A stretch of 64,000 nucleotides of DNA, from positions 1 through 64,000 of the forward strand of contig JBLHNB010000015.1 of NCBI GenBank assembly GCA_047621305.1. Reading direction: 5' to 3'. A program made the translations under genes and the position numbers. The DNA is from Colwellia_A sp047621305. GTDB lineage: Bacteria; Pseudomonadota; Gammaproteobacteria; Enterobacterales; Alteromonadaceae. Positions within the stretch are counted from its first letter, which is position 1. Each line of letters begins with the position of its first letter. The notes beneath the pieces are model-generated. The model saw nothing but the letters and a program-made list of their open reading frames with translations. It searched no databases and was not told the origin of the DNA. Shown one piece after another: positions 26,382 through 36,788 of the stretch.

Positions 26382-28712
26382 TTAGCTTTTTCCAAATAAT
26401 TTTTCCAACCATGACGATTTTTCCTCAACTGGCTGTGCACACTTTTTTATAAACCTCAAATTTATTGTGATCGCTGGCAGCTTTATATTATCAGCACAAT
26501 CACCAGAAACAGCATTACCCGTTTTTGGCTCAAACGCTACCATGGCAACGCTTTCGGGGATAAGTAAATTTAAATTTTCAACCCCTTGTTTACTCATAAA
26601 CTGGGAAAATAATACTAAAGCACCACTGCTACCGGTATGTGTCGTTGGTTGGTTATCATCTCGTCCTAACCAAGTTGTGACTAAATGTTTATTATCAAAA
26701 CCCACAAACCAACTATCACGTTGTTCGTTCGTCGTTCCGGTCTTTCCTGCAAGTAAAGCTCCCTTTAAACGCCACGATAAGGACTTAGCAGTGCCTCTTT
26801 GGGTCACTTGTGTTAGCGCATAATCAATTAAATATGAAGCTTGTGAGGAAAATAGCTGAGCGTTACGATTATCAAAAGCCCATAAGGTATCTCCTTGCTC
26901 AGATAAAATATGATTAATGGCATGCCCTTGCTGTGCATATCCTTTGTTTGCTATAGGTAAGTAAAATTGATTAACCTCAAGAGGAGACATATCTAATGCA
27001 CCTAATAATACCGATGGACGCATAATTAAACTGTCTTGGTAACCTAAGACAAAAATAACATCAGCAATATTATCTAACCCTAACGTTAAGCCTAAATTGA
27101 CGGTTGGCACGTTAAATGATTTAACCAAGCCATCAATAAAGCTCACCTGCCCTCGATATTTACCATCATAATTTTTGGGTTGCCATTTATCTCCCCCCTC
27201 CGTTGTCACGGTTAACTTTTTATCCTCTAAAACCGTCGCCAGATTAAACTGCTCGTGACGCTCCAGCGCAGCTAGATAAATTGCGGGTTTAATTAATGAC
27301 CCTATCGGTCGCTTGGCATTTATCGCGCGATTAAACCCTGCGTAACCACTTTCTTTATCGCCCACTAATGCTTTAATTTCACCTGAAATAATATCGGTAA
27401 CCACCATAGCGACTTGCAATTGGCTTTCACTACTTCCTTTTTCAAGGATAGGCAATTGCTCACTGACCGTTTGCTCTAACAACAATTGACTATAAAGAGA
27501 AAAACCGGTGAATACACGGATACCGGATTGTTGATCGTATTCAGATAAATGCTTAGCTAACTCTTGTTTAACCAATTGTAAGTAATCAGGATATTTTTGT
27601 TTAAGCAATCGACGTTTATGCCTTATCGATAGAGGTGATTCTATCGCTTGCTGGTATGCTGCTTTAGATAATAAATCATGTTGAAACATCAACTTCAATA
27701 CAAGGTCACGTCGGGTTAAGGCGTTGTCAGGATGTCGCCAAGGGTCGTAATAACTGGGTCCTTTTACTTGGCCAACTAGGGTTGCTATTTGTTCATTATT
27801 TAATTGCTCAAGGGTACGACCAAAATAAAACTCAGCGGCCAAACCAAAACCATAAATACCGTTCGCATAATTTTGTCCCAAATAGACTTCGTTAATATAG
27901 GCTTCAAGCAACTGATCTTTGCTATAACGATATTCTAGGATGAGCGCCATAATCGCTTCGTTAACTTTTCGCCACAGTGTTTTATGGCGAGTCAAAAACA
28001 TATTTTTAACCAACTGTTGCGTTAAGGTACTACCACCTTGCACGGTGCGCCCCGCAATAAAATTATTGTATAAAGCCCGTAAAATGCCTAATGGAGAAAT
28101 GCCTGAATGAAAATAGAAATCTCTATCTTCAATTAATAATAGGGTATCAAGCAGCTTCTCGGGTACCTTCTCCAACGCTACCAAAACTCGGTCTTCTTTA
28201 CTATCGGGAACAATACGATCGAGTAATACGGGTTCCAGGCGAATATTTTCAACTTGAGTATTATCATCATAAAGTTGACTCACTTTGCCATTTTCAACAT
28301 CAATTGTTATTTTTTTCGCAGTCACCATTAATCTGTCAAAACTAAAGATGCGACGAAAAACAATCAACCGGTGTTTTGACAATGCATACTCCCCAGCATG
28401 AACAACCGAATGTACTTTTTTATAACCTGAAAAATGCAGTGAAGAAGCGATAGGAATTAAACTCAATTGGTCTCCTAGCTTAATTTCCTCAGCTTTACCG
28501 TAAACTTGTACCGGTACTTGCCAGCGCTGTCCTTCAAATTTTTGACGTACTTTCCCATCAAGATAAATTGCATAAATACCTATAGTAATCATCAATACAA
28601 AGGTAAGTTTTAAACTGGTATAAAAAAGCCAGTGCAAAATGCGTTTAGCTAAGCTTTTTTCCATATTTTCAACATTTTCGACATTTTTTTCTAGCTTAGT
28701 CGGCTTTGGCAT
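26382..28712 (-). CDS. mrcB: Penicillin-binding protein 1B (bifunctional)
   Basis: An inner-membrane peptidoglycan synthase of 776 aa. It has a short cytoplasmic tail, one membrane segment (about 30-50), and a UB2H-like domain (about 65-150) that in E. coli contacts LpoB. The GT51 transglycosylase has catalytic E195 in EDRDFYFHSG and GGSTLTQQLVKN. The transpeptidase has S472-L-I-K475, SFN (532-534) and KTGT (657-660). All active-site motifs are intact. An activator gene of the LpoA type, partner of PBP1A in E. coli, lies 20 kb away; no LpoB is visible here. Confidence 0.95.
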   Translation of the reverse strand: MPKPTKLEKNVENVENMEKSLAKRILHWLFYTSLKLTFVLMITIGIYAIYLDGKVRQKFEGQRWQVPVQVYGKAEEIKLGDQLSLIPIASSLHFSGYKKVHSVVHAGEYALSKHRLIVFRRIFSFDRLMVTAKKITIDVENGKVSQLYDDNTQVENIRLEPVLLDRIVPDSKEDRVLVALEKVPEKLLDTLLLIEDRDFYFHSGISPLGILRALYNNFIAGRTVQGGSTLTQQLVKNMFLTRHKTLWRKVNEAIMALILEYRYSKDQLLEAYINEVYLGQNYANGIYGFGLAAEFYFGRTLEQLNNEQIATLVGQVKGPSYYDPWRHPDNALTRRDLVLKLMFQHDLLSKAAYQQAIESPLSIRHKRRLLKQKYPDYLQLVKQELAKHLSEYDQQSGIRVFTGFSLYSQLLLEQTVSEQLPILEKGSSESQLQVAMVVTDIISGEIKALVGDKESGYAGFNRAINAKRPIGSLIKPAIYLAALERHEQFNLATVLEDKKLTVTTEGGDKWQPKNYDGKYRGQVSFIDGLVKSFNVPTVNLGLTLGLDNIADVIFVLGYQDSLIMRPSVLLGALDMSPLEVNQFYLPIANKGYAQQGHAINHILSEQGDTLWAFDNRNAQLFSSQASYLIDYALTQVTQRGTAKSLSWRLKGALLAGKTGTTNEQRDSWFVGFDNKHLVTTWLGRDDNQPTTHTGSSGALVLFSQFMSKQGVENLNLLIPESVAMVAFEPKTGNAVSGDCADNIKLPAITINLRFIKKCAQPVEEKSSWLEKLFGKS

Positions 28713-28813
28713 AGGTGATTTTTTTCTCTTTGATGGATATAAAGTAAATTATTTTGTATTTTAAAATATCATACAATGCCTATAGAATGGCTACGCATTT
28801 TTGAATTTCTACA

Positions 28814-31321
28814 TTATGTATTTCGGGCTTTAAAAGAACGACCTGCTTTTTCAGAAAATGGATCTATAGGCCATCGGTGTTTAGGGTATTTAGCTCTCAT
28901 ATCCTTAGCTACATCCACATAAGAACCGCCCCAAAAGTTTGCTAAATCACTAGTTATTTGCACGGGTCTTTTGGCTGGAGATAACAATTCAAAACGAAGT
29001 GCAACACTATTACCGGCAAGCATTGGTGATACTAGTTCGCCTAATACCTCCTGTAAAACTACTGATACTGTGGGGCCTTGATGCTCGTCGTAAATGATAG
29101 GAACCGTTTTATTACTGGGCGTTAAATAGTGAGTGGGTGCTTGCATCTCAAGTATTTTCAACTCTTGGTAACTCAACAATGAAGATAACAATGGAAACAC
29201 TTTAACTTTTTTTAACTCAGATAATTTTTTAATATTAGAAACGTAAGGTAATAACCAATTTTCAGCAGAACCGACTATGTCCTCTTCAGTAAAAACCGGA
29301 AAACCCTTAACTTTACCACCAAGCCATACAACTCGGTTCATCCATTCATCACACGCTCGGGTCCAACTTAACATGCTCCTAAAGTCTTTTTTTAAAAGGA
29401 CTTTAATACTGTCTAGTATATATTCTGCGGGAACATCATTACTTCGTGTTTCGTCAATAATAAGGTTGCCATATTTTTTCAATATCCTTGCATACACTTT
29501 ACCCGTCGCTTTTGATAACTCGTATTCTCTTTTTTCGATAAGCTCATCAGGAAATTTTTCTAATAATATATTTTTATTAAAACTCATTGCGCTAAATACA
29601 CGTCCTTCTTTTTGCTGAGCATCACAATCATTAACGACTAAGAATTCATGTGTGATCAGAGGATCATGTTCCGTTAAAAACACTCCTTTACCATTCGCCA
29701 GTTGATATTTATTACTATTGGCTGAACGCCTTTTCGCTAACCTTTCCGGAAAAGCTAAAAGGAGCAGGTATGCTGCAATATCAGGTACATTAACAAGCCC
29801 TTCTTGGCTGGTTTTATATTTTATTGACGACTGCAAAGTACGAACATCTTTAACTATCGTTTTTAAGGCATTGCGATTTACATAAGAATTATTCAAATTA
29901 CCCATTTGGTACTCAGCAAGTGCATATAATCTTATTAAAAAATCAGCACTATCACTATTTTGTAATATATCTCGCTCTGATAAAAGTGCAGCAATATTAC
30001 ACGCTAGTTCACATTCTTGGCGTCCATTAGCTGCTAACATCATCTTTGCCAGCCGAGGATGAACAGGAAGAGTATTAGCTTGTTTACCCAGCGTGGTAAT
30101 TTTTCCTAATTTATCAAGCATACCAATGTTAATTAGCAAATCTTGGGTTGAGTCAAAATGCGCGATCGGTGGCGGTGTTAGCCAATTTATCTCTTTATAT
30201 TTAGAATGGCCTGCACTTGCGAGCTCTAATAATGCATCTGCTAAATCGGCATTCAATATTTCTTCTGGTTGGTAATCACTCAGCGATAAATGTTCAGACT
30301 CACTCCATAACCTCAAACATTTCCCTTGTGACAATCTACCTGCGCGACCTTTACGTTGTTCTGCTGATGCTTTAGAAATTTTAGAGGTCGTAAGTTTTGA
30401 CATGCCACTAGCGGGGTTAAAGGTAAGTCTCTTCTCTAAGCCCGTATCAATTACACAAGTAATACCTTCAATAGTTAAACTAGTTTCGGCTATATTGGTT
30501 GTGAATATTATTTTCCTACTACCTGACGATGCTCCTACGATGGCTTTTTCTTGCTCCTCTAAGGATAACGAACCGTATAAAGGTACAAAGTTAATTTTAT
30601 TATATGCGCTAAATTGTGCTTGAGCATGGGAAATGCATCTTTTTATATCTGCGATACCTGATAAAAAAACAAGAATATCGCCATCATCGTCAATCACTTC
30701 ACCAATAGCATTAGAAACAGCAGCAGCTAACTGTCTTTTATCAATTTTCTGATAAAAAACGCTCACTGGGTATGATCGCCCCTCACACAAAACCACAGGG
30801 GCATCATTAAGATATCCTGATATTAATTTTGTATCTAATGTTGCTGACATAACTAGAATACGTAAATCTTCACGAATAACTTGTTGAATTTCAGTAGATA
30901 ACATCAGCGATAAATCAGTATTAATTGAACGTTCATGAAACTCGTCGAATATTATAAGGCCGACACCTGCTAATTCTGGATTCGATTGTAGCCTTCTCGT
31001 TAACACACCTTCGGTGAGTATCTCAAGCCTTGTAGATGCTGAGATCTTTTTTTCATTTTTAACCTGATAACCAACAGTTTCACCTACGGTTTCTCCAAGA
31101 CAACGAGACAAATAATTCGCGATTGATCTAGCTGCCATTCTTCTCGGTTCCAACATAATAATTCGTTGACCTTTCAAGAAGTCAGCTTTTAATAATTCAA
31201 GCGGTACAATCGTAGATTTACCTGCACCAGGCTCAGCCTGTAATACCACATTTGGGTTATTTTTTATTTCCTGTAATAAGCGAACTAATACGTGGTGAAT
31301 GGGGAAATTAATGTTAGGCAC
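28814..31321 (-). CDS. hrpB: ATP-dependent RNA helicase HrpB
   Basis: A DEAH-box (DExH) helicase of 835 aa. Walker A is PGAGKST (31-37), motif II is DEFH (126-129), followed by MSATLD (motif III), ETSLTIEG (motif V) and QRKGRAGR (motif VI). HA2-type and HrpB-specific C-terminal domains then follow, ending near NFWGGSYVDVAKDMRAKYPKHRWP, the HrpB signature. The start is GTG at 31321; no closer methionine precedes Walker A, so GTG fits the usual N-terminus. Its RNA role is poorly defined. It lies 101 bp upstream of mrcB on the same strand, an arrangement common in gammaproteobacteria. Confidence 0.94.
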   Translation of the reverse strand: MPNINFPIHHVLVRLLQEIKNNPNVVLQAEPGAGKSTIVPLELLKADFLKGQRIIMLEPRRMAARSIANYLSRCLGETVGETVGYQVKNEKKISASTRLEILTEGVLTRRLQSNPELAGVGLIIFDEFHERSINTDLSLMLSTEIQQVIREDLRILVMSATLDTKLISGYLNDAPVVLCEGRSYPVSVFYQKIDKRQLAAAVSNAIGEVIDDDGDILVFLSGIADIKRCISHAQAQFSAYNKINFVPLYGSLSLEEQEKAIVGASSGSRKIIFTTNIAETSLTIEGITCVIDTGLEKRLTFNPASGMSKLTTSKISKASAEQRKGRAGRLSQGKCLRLWSESEHLSLSDYQPEEILNADLADALLELASAGHSKYKEINWLTPPPIAHFDSTQDLLINIGMLDKLGKITTLGKQANTLPVHPRLAKMMLAANGRQECELACNIAALLSERDILQNSDSADFLIRLYALAEYQMGNLNNSYVNRNALKTIVKDVRTLQSSIKYKTSQEGLVNVPDIAAYLLLLAFPERLAKRRSANSNKYQLANGKGVFLTEHDPLITHEFLVVNDCDAQQKEGRVFSAMSFNKNILLEKFPDELIEKREYELSKATGKVYARILKKYGNLIIDETRSNDVPAEYILDSIKVLLKKDFRSMLSWTRACDEWMNRVVWLGGKVKGFPVFTEEDIVGSAENWLLPYVSNIKKLSELKKVKVFPLLSSLLSYQELKILEMQAPTHYLTPSNKTVPIIYDEHQGPTVSVVLQEVLGELVSPMLAGNSVALRFELLSPAKRPVQITSDLANFWGGSYVDVAKDMRAKYPKHRWPIDPFSEKAGRSFKARNT

Positions 31322-32067
31322 TCTACTTTTTAATTTATTACTGGGAGGTCAATGTTATTTACACTATTTTTCGTGAGTATCTAAATAATAAATATGTTTT
31401 GATCTTGAAGATATTATATCTTCAAATTCACAGTTTCGGTAGATAACTGTCTTGTAAAATACCGCATTTAGTTATTGATTAATAATATTCTACCAAAAAA
31501 TTAGAATACATAAAAATGCATATTGGTACCCTTGTGATCCATATAAAATTTATATCTGTAGGGGTATATACCCGTACTCATTGAAGATGCAGGTTTTGAT
31601 CAGTCTAAAAACCTCATCTACTGCGTTGCATTCAATCCTAATAGCCCGCTTACTCAATCATGCATCTTGTAGCTAAAACTTTTAGCCATGCTCAAAATCA
31701 CGCATCTTCAATGGCCACGGGTATAGCCAAAAATTGACCTCACAATTTTAGAGCTTAATTTTTATAAACAAAGTGTTACTAGTCTTTTAAATGTTTATGC
31801 TCGCTAGGTATTCATGGTTCAGTCCCCTTAAAGTAAAATTATAAAATAGCTTTAGAGTATTTGACCATAAACAGAAAGTAATAAATATTAAACCTCCTTA
31901 TCTATTTTCTAATTACATGCCCCCTTATTAGCTGATATTATTTGATATTAGTACTAATGAAATACTGATATTCAACGAGCATACGTAATAGATAACTCAA
32001 GCAGAATGAATTTAAAAAAATGTAATACAAATTAGCGAATAAACAACAACTAACAAAGGAAAATCAA
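31322..32067. other. Long intergenic region holding a MITE-like element
   Basis: About 750 bp between hrpB and the VOC gene. It contains the complete MITE-like repeat at 31567-31725. The remainder is AT-rich, with frequent stop codons in every frame, and shows no gene, RNA or clear regulatory site. Confidence 0.6.
31567..31725 (+). mobile_element. Complete MITE-like element, copy 2
   Basis: About 159 bp bounded by terminal inverted repeats of about 24 bp. Left end TATACCCG-TAC-TCATTGAAGATGC; the right end on the other strand is TATACCCG-TGG-CCATTGAAGATGC, with only three or four mismatches. About 125 bp is nearly identical to copy 1 at the start of the window, in opposite orientation. The ends sit in TA-rich flanks (TATATA on the left), compatible with TA target duplication as in IS630/mariner-derived MITEs, but the duplication is ambiguous because TA is part of the repeat end. 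It encodes no transposase. Confidence 0.8.
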
Positions 32068-32448
32068 ATGTTTAGTCATATCATGATCGGAGCGAACGAT
32101 GTTAAAGCATCTAAAGTATTTTACGATGCCATTTTAGGAGAATTAGGCCATAAACCTGGCGTTCTCGACGAAAAAGGTCGCTGTTTTTATTTTACGGATA
32201 ATGGCATTTTTGCACTTACGCCACCTATTAATGGTGAACCTGCTAGCCATGGTAATGGCACAACAATAGGTTTTTCTGCAGTCTCTCCAGCGCAAGCTGA
32301 CGCCTGGCATGCCGCAGGGATTACCAACGGTGGTGAAAACTGTGAAAACGCTCCGGGTGTGCGTGCTATGGGTGCAGGGCAACTTTATCTTGCCTATTTA
32401 CGTGATCCGTCGGGTAATAAGATTTGCGCGCTATATAGAATTAGTTAG
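32068..32448 (+). CDS. VOC-family (glyoxalase/bleomycin-resistance fold) protein
   Basis: A 126 aa protein with the paired beta-alpha-beta-beta-beta modules of the vicinal-oxygen-chelate superfamily: MFSHIMIGANDVKASKVFYDAIL at the start and LYLAYLRDPSGNKICALYRIS at the end. Metal ligands can be suggested (H4 near the start and the late segment) but the substrate cannot. AAAGGA precedes the ATG. It converges on nosZ with a shared bidirectional terminator. Members of this branch are often annotated as lactoylglutathione-lyase-like, without evidence. Confidence 0.88.
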   Translation: MFSHIMIGANDVKASKVFYDAILGELGHKPGVLDEKGRCFYFTDNGIFALTPPINGEPASHGNGTTIGFSAVSPAQADAWHAAGITNGGENCENAPGVRAMGAGQLYLAYLRDPSGNKICALYRIS

Positions 32449-32472
32449 TAATAAGTGCCTTTTTACATAAAA

Positions 32473-32510
32473 AAGGCGTGACCCCTGAAAGAGATCACGC
32501 CTTATTTTTA
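32473..32510. terminator. Bidirectional terminator between the VOC gene and nosZ
   Basis: Stem AAGGCGTGA / TCACGCCTT with a 13-base loop. T runs follow on both strands (ATTTTTA on plus, TTTTTTATG on minus), so it can stop both convergent transcripts. Confidence 0.88.
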
Positions 32511-32590
32511 ATAAGAACAGCGCTTAATAACTTGCCGTACATTAGCTGTGTAACAGAACCTATTGGTAATATCACACTAAAACAACGAGA

Positions 32591-34483
32591 TTAAGCTTCA
32601 ACCAACATTCTACCGCGCATTTCCATATGTAAAGCATGGCAGAACCAATTACAGTAATACCATTGAACACCCGGCTTGTTAGCAGTAAAAGTAATAGAAG
32701 CAGTCGCTTGTGGACCAATTTCCATTTGTACACCATGGTTAGTCATACAAAAACCATGGGTTACATCTTCAACTTGGTCAAGGTTCGTCACGATAACCGT
32801 CACTTCGTCACCTAATTTCACTTTAAATTCATTCATACCGTAAGTTGGCGCAATCGACGTCATGTAAACACGCACTTTTTTACCATTACGAATAACTTTA
32901 TTGTCTGCGTAAACATCAACACCGTCACGTTTTGCTTGGGCAATAGTTTCAGCAAAGATAGGGTCGGTACGTGGCCATAGTTTTAATGGTTTTAATTTAC
33001 TACGGTGAACCATTATACAATCATGGGGTTCGGCAAACGTTGGTCCATCATGAACCAATTTCATTTCGTCACCAGAAATATCAATTAATTGATCATTTTC
33101 AGGACGTAATGGACCAACAGGTAAAAATCTATCTTTAGAGAATTTACATAAAGAGACTAGCCATTTACCATCGGCATCACGTGTCTCGCCTTGGGTCGTA
33201 TGGTTATGTCCTGGTTGGTAATGAACGTCTAATTTTTGACGAATATAGTTCACTTTTTTGCCGTTGTGCGCATCAATTGCGTCTTGAACATTCCACTTGG
33301 CAATTTGGCTATCAAGGAATAATGTTGTGTACGCATTACCTTTATTATCAAACGCGGTATGAAGTGGACCTAAACCTAATTCTGGTTCAGCAACAATGGT
33401 GTCACGTGGTTTAATTTTATCAGCAAATAAGGCATCTAATTTTTTAATTGAGATGATTGAAACGGTTGGCGATAATTTACCGTTCGCAATAAAGTACTCA
33501 CCATTAGGTGAAGTATTCAAACCATGAGGTGATTTAGGTACAGGAATATAACGTGTTAAATCTGAACCTTTACGACCATCTAAAACAGGTACATCATTAC
33601 CATTATAGGTTTTGAATTTACCTGCTTTTAATGCCGCTTCACAAGCCGCTAAACTAAAGACAACAACATGGTCACGCTCAGCAGTGATCATTTCACCTAA
33701 GTTCATACCCATTTCTGAGTTATAACATGTAGATGCAAAATATTTACCGTCGAAATCTGCATCCGTATTATCGAGGTTACCGTCAACCATTACTTGGAAA
33801 GCCATTTCCATAGTTTCTGCGTTAATCACATTATATAACGAACGGTAAGTACTAACATCTTCCATGCCAGCTTTACCATCGTTATTCATCGGAATTTCAA
33901 ACTCACTATTACACACAACATATTTAGTGTATGGCGCTTTTTGTACTCGTAAACCGTGAATAGCTTGTACGTTTGGTACCGTAAGCATTTTGTCACATTT
34001 CATTACGTCGCAGCGAATACGGGCAACACGAGAGTTAGCTTTATCATTAATGAATACGTATTTACCGTTGTAACGACCGTCTGTCATACTCATGTGAGGA
34101 TGATGAGAATCACCGGCAAGTAAATCTACACTATCACCTTTAATGCGCTTACTTTCGTCCGTTAAACCCCAACCGGTTGCTGAATCGATGTTAAATACCG
34201 GAATACGCATAAGTTCGCGCATTGACGGAATACCCATAATACGTACTTCGCCAGAATGACCACCTGACCAAAAGCCGTAATATTCATCAAGATCGCCTGG
34301 ATGAACAAAGGCTTCGTTTTTTGCGTATTCTGCTGCATTGGCTCTTGCCGTACTCGCAAACATCGCAGCAGTCATCGGAGCAGCAACTACGCCGGCACCT
34401 AATAACGCTGTTTTACCGAAAAATTTACGTCTACCTTCGCTCTCTAACGCTACGTTATTAGAGCTTTTATCGTCGTTACTCAT
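32591..34483 (-). CDS. nosZ: Nitrous-oxide reductase, clade I (TAT-exported)
   Basis: A periplasmic copper enzyme of 630 aa reducing N2O to N2, the last step of denitrification. The N-terminal twin-arginine signal RRKFFGKTALLGAG places it in clade I. A seven-bladed propeller holds the CuZ site (histidines in GDSHHPHMSMT, HGLNTSPNGEY, PGHNHTTQG and EPHDC). The C-terminal cupredoxin domain has the CuA motif WYYCNWFCHALHMEM. GGAG lies seven bases before the ATG. nosR is directly upstream. The usual downstream nosDFYL maturation genes are absent here: a terminator and an unrelated VOC gene follow. Confidence 0.97.
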   Translation of the reverse strand: MSNDDKSSNNVALESEGRRKFFGKTALLGAGVVAAPMTAAMFASTARANAAEYAKNEAFVHPGDLDEYYGFWSGGHSGEVRIMGIPSMRELMRIPVFNIDSATGWGLTDESKRIKGDSVDLLAGDSHHPHMSMTDGRYNGKYVFINDKANSRVARIRCDVMKCDKMLTVPNVQAIHGLRVQKAPYTKYVVCNSEFEIPMNNDGKAGMEDVSTYRSLYNVINAETMEMAFQVMVDGNLDNTDADFDGKYFASTCYNSEMGMNLGEMITAERDHVVVFSLAACEAALKAGKFKTYNGNDVPVLDGRKGSDLTRYIPVPKSPHGLNTSPNGEYFIANGKLSPTVSIISIKKLDALFADKIKPRDTIVAEPELGLGPLHTAFDNKGNAYTTLFLDSQIAKWNVQDAIDAHNGKKVNYIRQKLDVHYQPGHNHTTQGETRDADGKWLVSLCKFSKDRFLPVGPLRPENDQLIDISGDEMKLVHDGPTFAEPHDCIMVHRSKLKPLKLWPRTDPIFAETIAQAKRDGVDVYADNKVIRNGKKVRVYMTSIAPTYGMNEFKVKLGDEVTVIVTNLDQVEDVTHGFCMTNHGVQMEIGPQATASITFTANKPGVQWYYCNWFCHALHMEMRGRMLVEA

Positions 34484-34555
34484 TACGTTTCTCCACTATA
34501 GTTAATTATTTTTTATGTTTACATCCAAAATATCACCTGCGTGTTTTTCTACAAG

Positions 34556-36688
34556 CTAAGCAACATTTATGGCTTTTATTTCTGTTTCTTTATATTTTGC
34601 TTTTTTCCGCGCTAATTTTTTCAATGGCGGACATTTCTCTTCATTAAAATAAGTGACTTGGCAATCTAGGCAATAATGGCATTCACGCATATTGATAACA
34701 CCGTCGGGATCAATAGCTTGAATTTCACATTCTTTAGCACACGTTTTACATGGTTGACCGCACTCAGGGCGACGACGTAACCAGCTAAATAAACGAACAC
34801 TGTTACTGGTAGATAATGCCGCACCTAACGGGCATAAATAACGACAGAAGAACTTACGATTAAAAATATTAATAATAAGCAGCACTGAGGCATACAAAAC
34901 AAACGGCCATTCTCGGTCAAATTTTAATAAGAACGTTGTTTTAAAGGGTTCAACCTCAGCAAACTGTTCAGCAAGGGCTAGCGACTCCATCGATAAACCA
35001 AAGAGTGCTAATAAAATGAGATATTTAATCGCCCATAAACGCTCATGCACAGCCCAAGGCAGTTCAAATTGCGGTATTTTTATGTAACGGGCAAAGATAT
35101 TCATCAACTCTTGTAGTGCGCCAAAAGGACATAACCAGCCACAATACACCGCCCGTCCCCACAACATCATGGTAACGGCAGCAGCTCCCCATAAAATAAA
35201 TATCACTGGGTCGAGTAAAAATAAGTCCCACGAAAAGTCAGACATAAAGGCTTGTAAGAAGGTAAAGACATTCACTATGGATAGTTGTCCGCTCCATGAC
35301 CAACCAATAAATACGACGGTGATAATTAAAAACAAATGACGAAAGTTGTGCATAAAGGTTGGATGACGAACCAAAATATCTTGAAAGAACAGACTCATCA
35401 CTACAATCACGAGTAAAATAATTAAGATAATGACTTCAATTTCTTTCTCTTGCCATACTTCCTGAATCAAGGTGAGCTCGGGTTCTGGATAGATCAGCGG
35501 TGGGCGATCAACATATTTATCTAAGGTATGGTAATCACCTTTAAATGAGGTGAATAAGCTATCAACAGCGCCTAGTTGACGGCGTACAAGTAACTCTAAT
35601 TGCCAGTCAACACCCGGATTAAACTGATGCTGTGCTCGAACAATAAACAGTGACATTTCATTGAAACGAGGCGCACCATCAATAAATATATCTGTTACAC
35701 GATTATGATCTAAGTCGCGAAAGGCAAATGCCTCAGCGTTCTGTAATATTTGAATTCGATCAAAAATCCCCCCACGTACATAACCAGAACCTTTGTAAGA
35801 ATAACCATTGCCTAACAGTACAATGGCATGTTCGCCCTCTTTCAAGCTTTTCATTAACCATTGATATTCACTGTCACCTAACAAGTTTCGACCGATTAAA
35901 GGTATATCGACTTGCGCGAAATAAATTTCAGCAAACATATCCTGCTTCTGCTCTGCAGCAGCTTCTTCAATATGCTCAACTTTAGTACCCATAAAAGCTT
36001 GGTCAATCGTATTTCTGTTTAATGATAATTTACGAATTGAGCCATCACCGACCAATGTTTGCCAATCAGCGGTTTGATAAACATCAGGATAAATCGTGGA
36101 CATTGGTTGAATGATTTCTTGACTGGCTTTAATAATACCTAAAGCGCGCGCCACTTTGGTCGCAGCCTTAGTAATGGCCACATTCATCACCATAACAGTA
36201 ACCGTAGCACCAGATAGGCCGTCGAGATGTACCACACCGTCCTTGTTATTACCGCCTACTTTTAAACGATCGCTAACGCTTAAACCATCATATTGGTCGG
36301 TAAATTCGTAAAGTTTAGTTTCAGGAATACCCGCTAAAATAATCGGTTCATGGTGTTCAAGTACTCTAGCTCCGAGGTAAGTACCTGCTGAGCTTATCGC
36401 CACCAGCATATTGACAGGTTCGCCTGAGTAGGCTGGTATCTTAGCTAAATCGTTAGTTTCAAAGGCATAACCAATAATAACGTGGTCTTTATATACCGTC
36501 CAAATTAAGGGCTCACCCTGTTTTTCGCCAATTTGGGTTGCCTCAGAAAATATTTGCTGAATAAAAGGCATGGGATCTTTAGGTGGACTAACAAATAATG
36601 CCTGCGCAGAAAAAACCATAAGAAATGTCAGCGTCAATATACAAGACAACGGCTTAATAATACTTGTAATTAAATATCTCATTTTCAT
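34556..36688 (-). CDS. nosR: NosR, membrane flavo-iron-sulfur protein for N2O reduction
   Basis: A 710 aa inner-membrane protein required for nosZ expression and for electron supply to NosZ. The signal segment (1-32) is followed by a periplasmic FMN-binding domain with the covalent-flavin motif DGLSGATVTVM (about 155-165). A set of membrane helices from about 410 has two CxxxCP motifs (CGWLCPFG and CRYLCPLG). A C-terminal cytoplasmic ferredoxin-like part carries CKTCAKECEIQAI and CHYCLDCQ clusters. Length matches the family. It is divergent from nothing; its upstream region carries an FNR-like box. Operon with nosZ, 72 bases apart. Confidence 0.96.
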   Translation of the reverse strand: MKMRYLITSIIKPLSCILTLTFLMVFSAQALFVSPPKDPMPFIQQIFSEATQIGEKQGEPLIWTVYKDHVIIGYAFETNDLAKIPAYSGEPVNMLVAISSAGTYLGARVLEHHEPIILAGIPETKLYEFTDQYDGLSVSDRLKVGGNNKDGVVHLDGLSGATVTVMVMNVAITKAATKVARALGIIKASQEIIQPMSTIYPDVYQTADWQTLVGDGSIRKLSLNRNTIDQAFMGTKVEHIEEAAAEQKQDMFAEIYFAQVDIPLIGRNLLGDSEYQWLMKSLKEGEHAIVLLGNGYSYKGSGYVRGGIFDRIQILQNAEAFAFRDLDHNRVTDIFIDGAPRFNEMSLFIVRAQHQFNPGVDWQLELLVRRQLGAVDSLFTSFKGDYHTLDKYVDRPPLIYPEPELTLIQEVWQEKEIEVIILIILLVIVVMSLFFQDILVRHPTFMHNFRHLFLIITVVFIGWSWSGQLSIVNVFTFLQAFMSDFSWDLFLLDPVIFILWGAAAVTMMLWGRAVYCGWLCPFGALQELMNIFARYIKIPQFELPWAVHERLWAIKYLILLALFGLSMESLALAEQFAEVEPFKTTFLLKFDREWPFVLYASVLLIINIFNRKFFCRYLCPLGAALSTSNSVRLFSWLRRRPECGQPCKTCAKECEIQAIDPDGVINMRECHYCLDCQVTYFNEEKCPPLKKLARKKAKYKETEIKAINVA

Positions 36689-36788
36689 CTATCGCAACAG
36701 GCCTTTAGGTCATTTAAGGTAAAGTCGCAAATAAAAACCCAACTGCGACAATATGCCACACATACTACGCGGCTAGGCAAATTGAATA

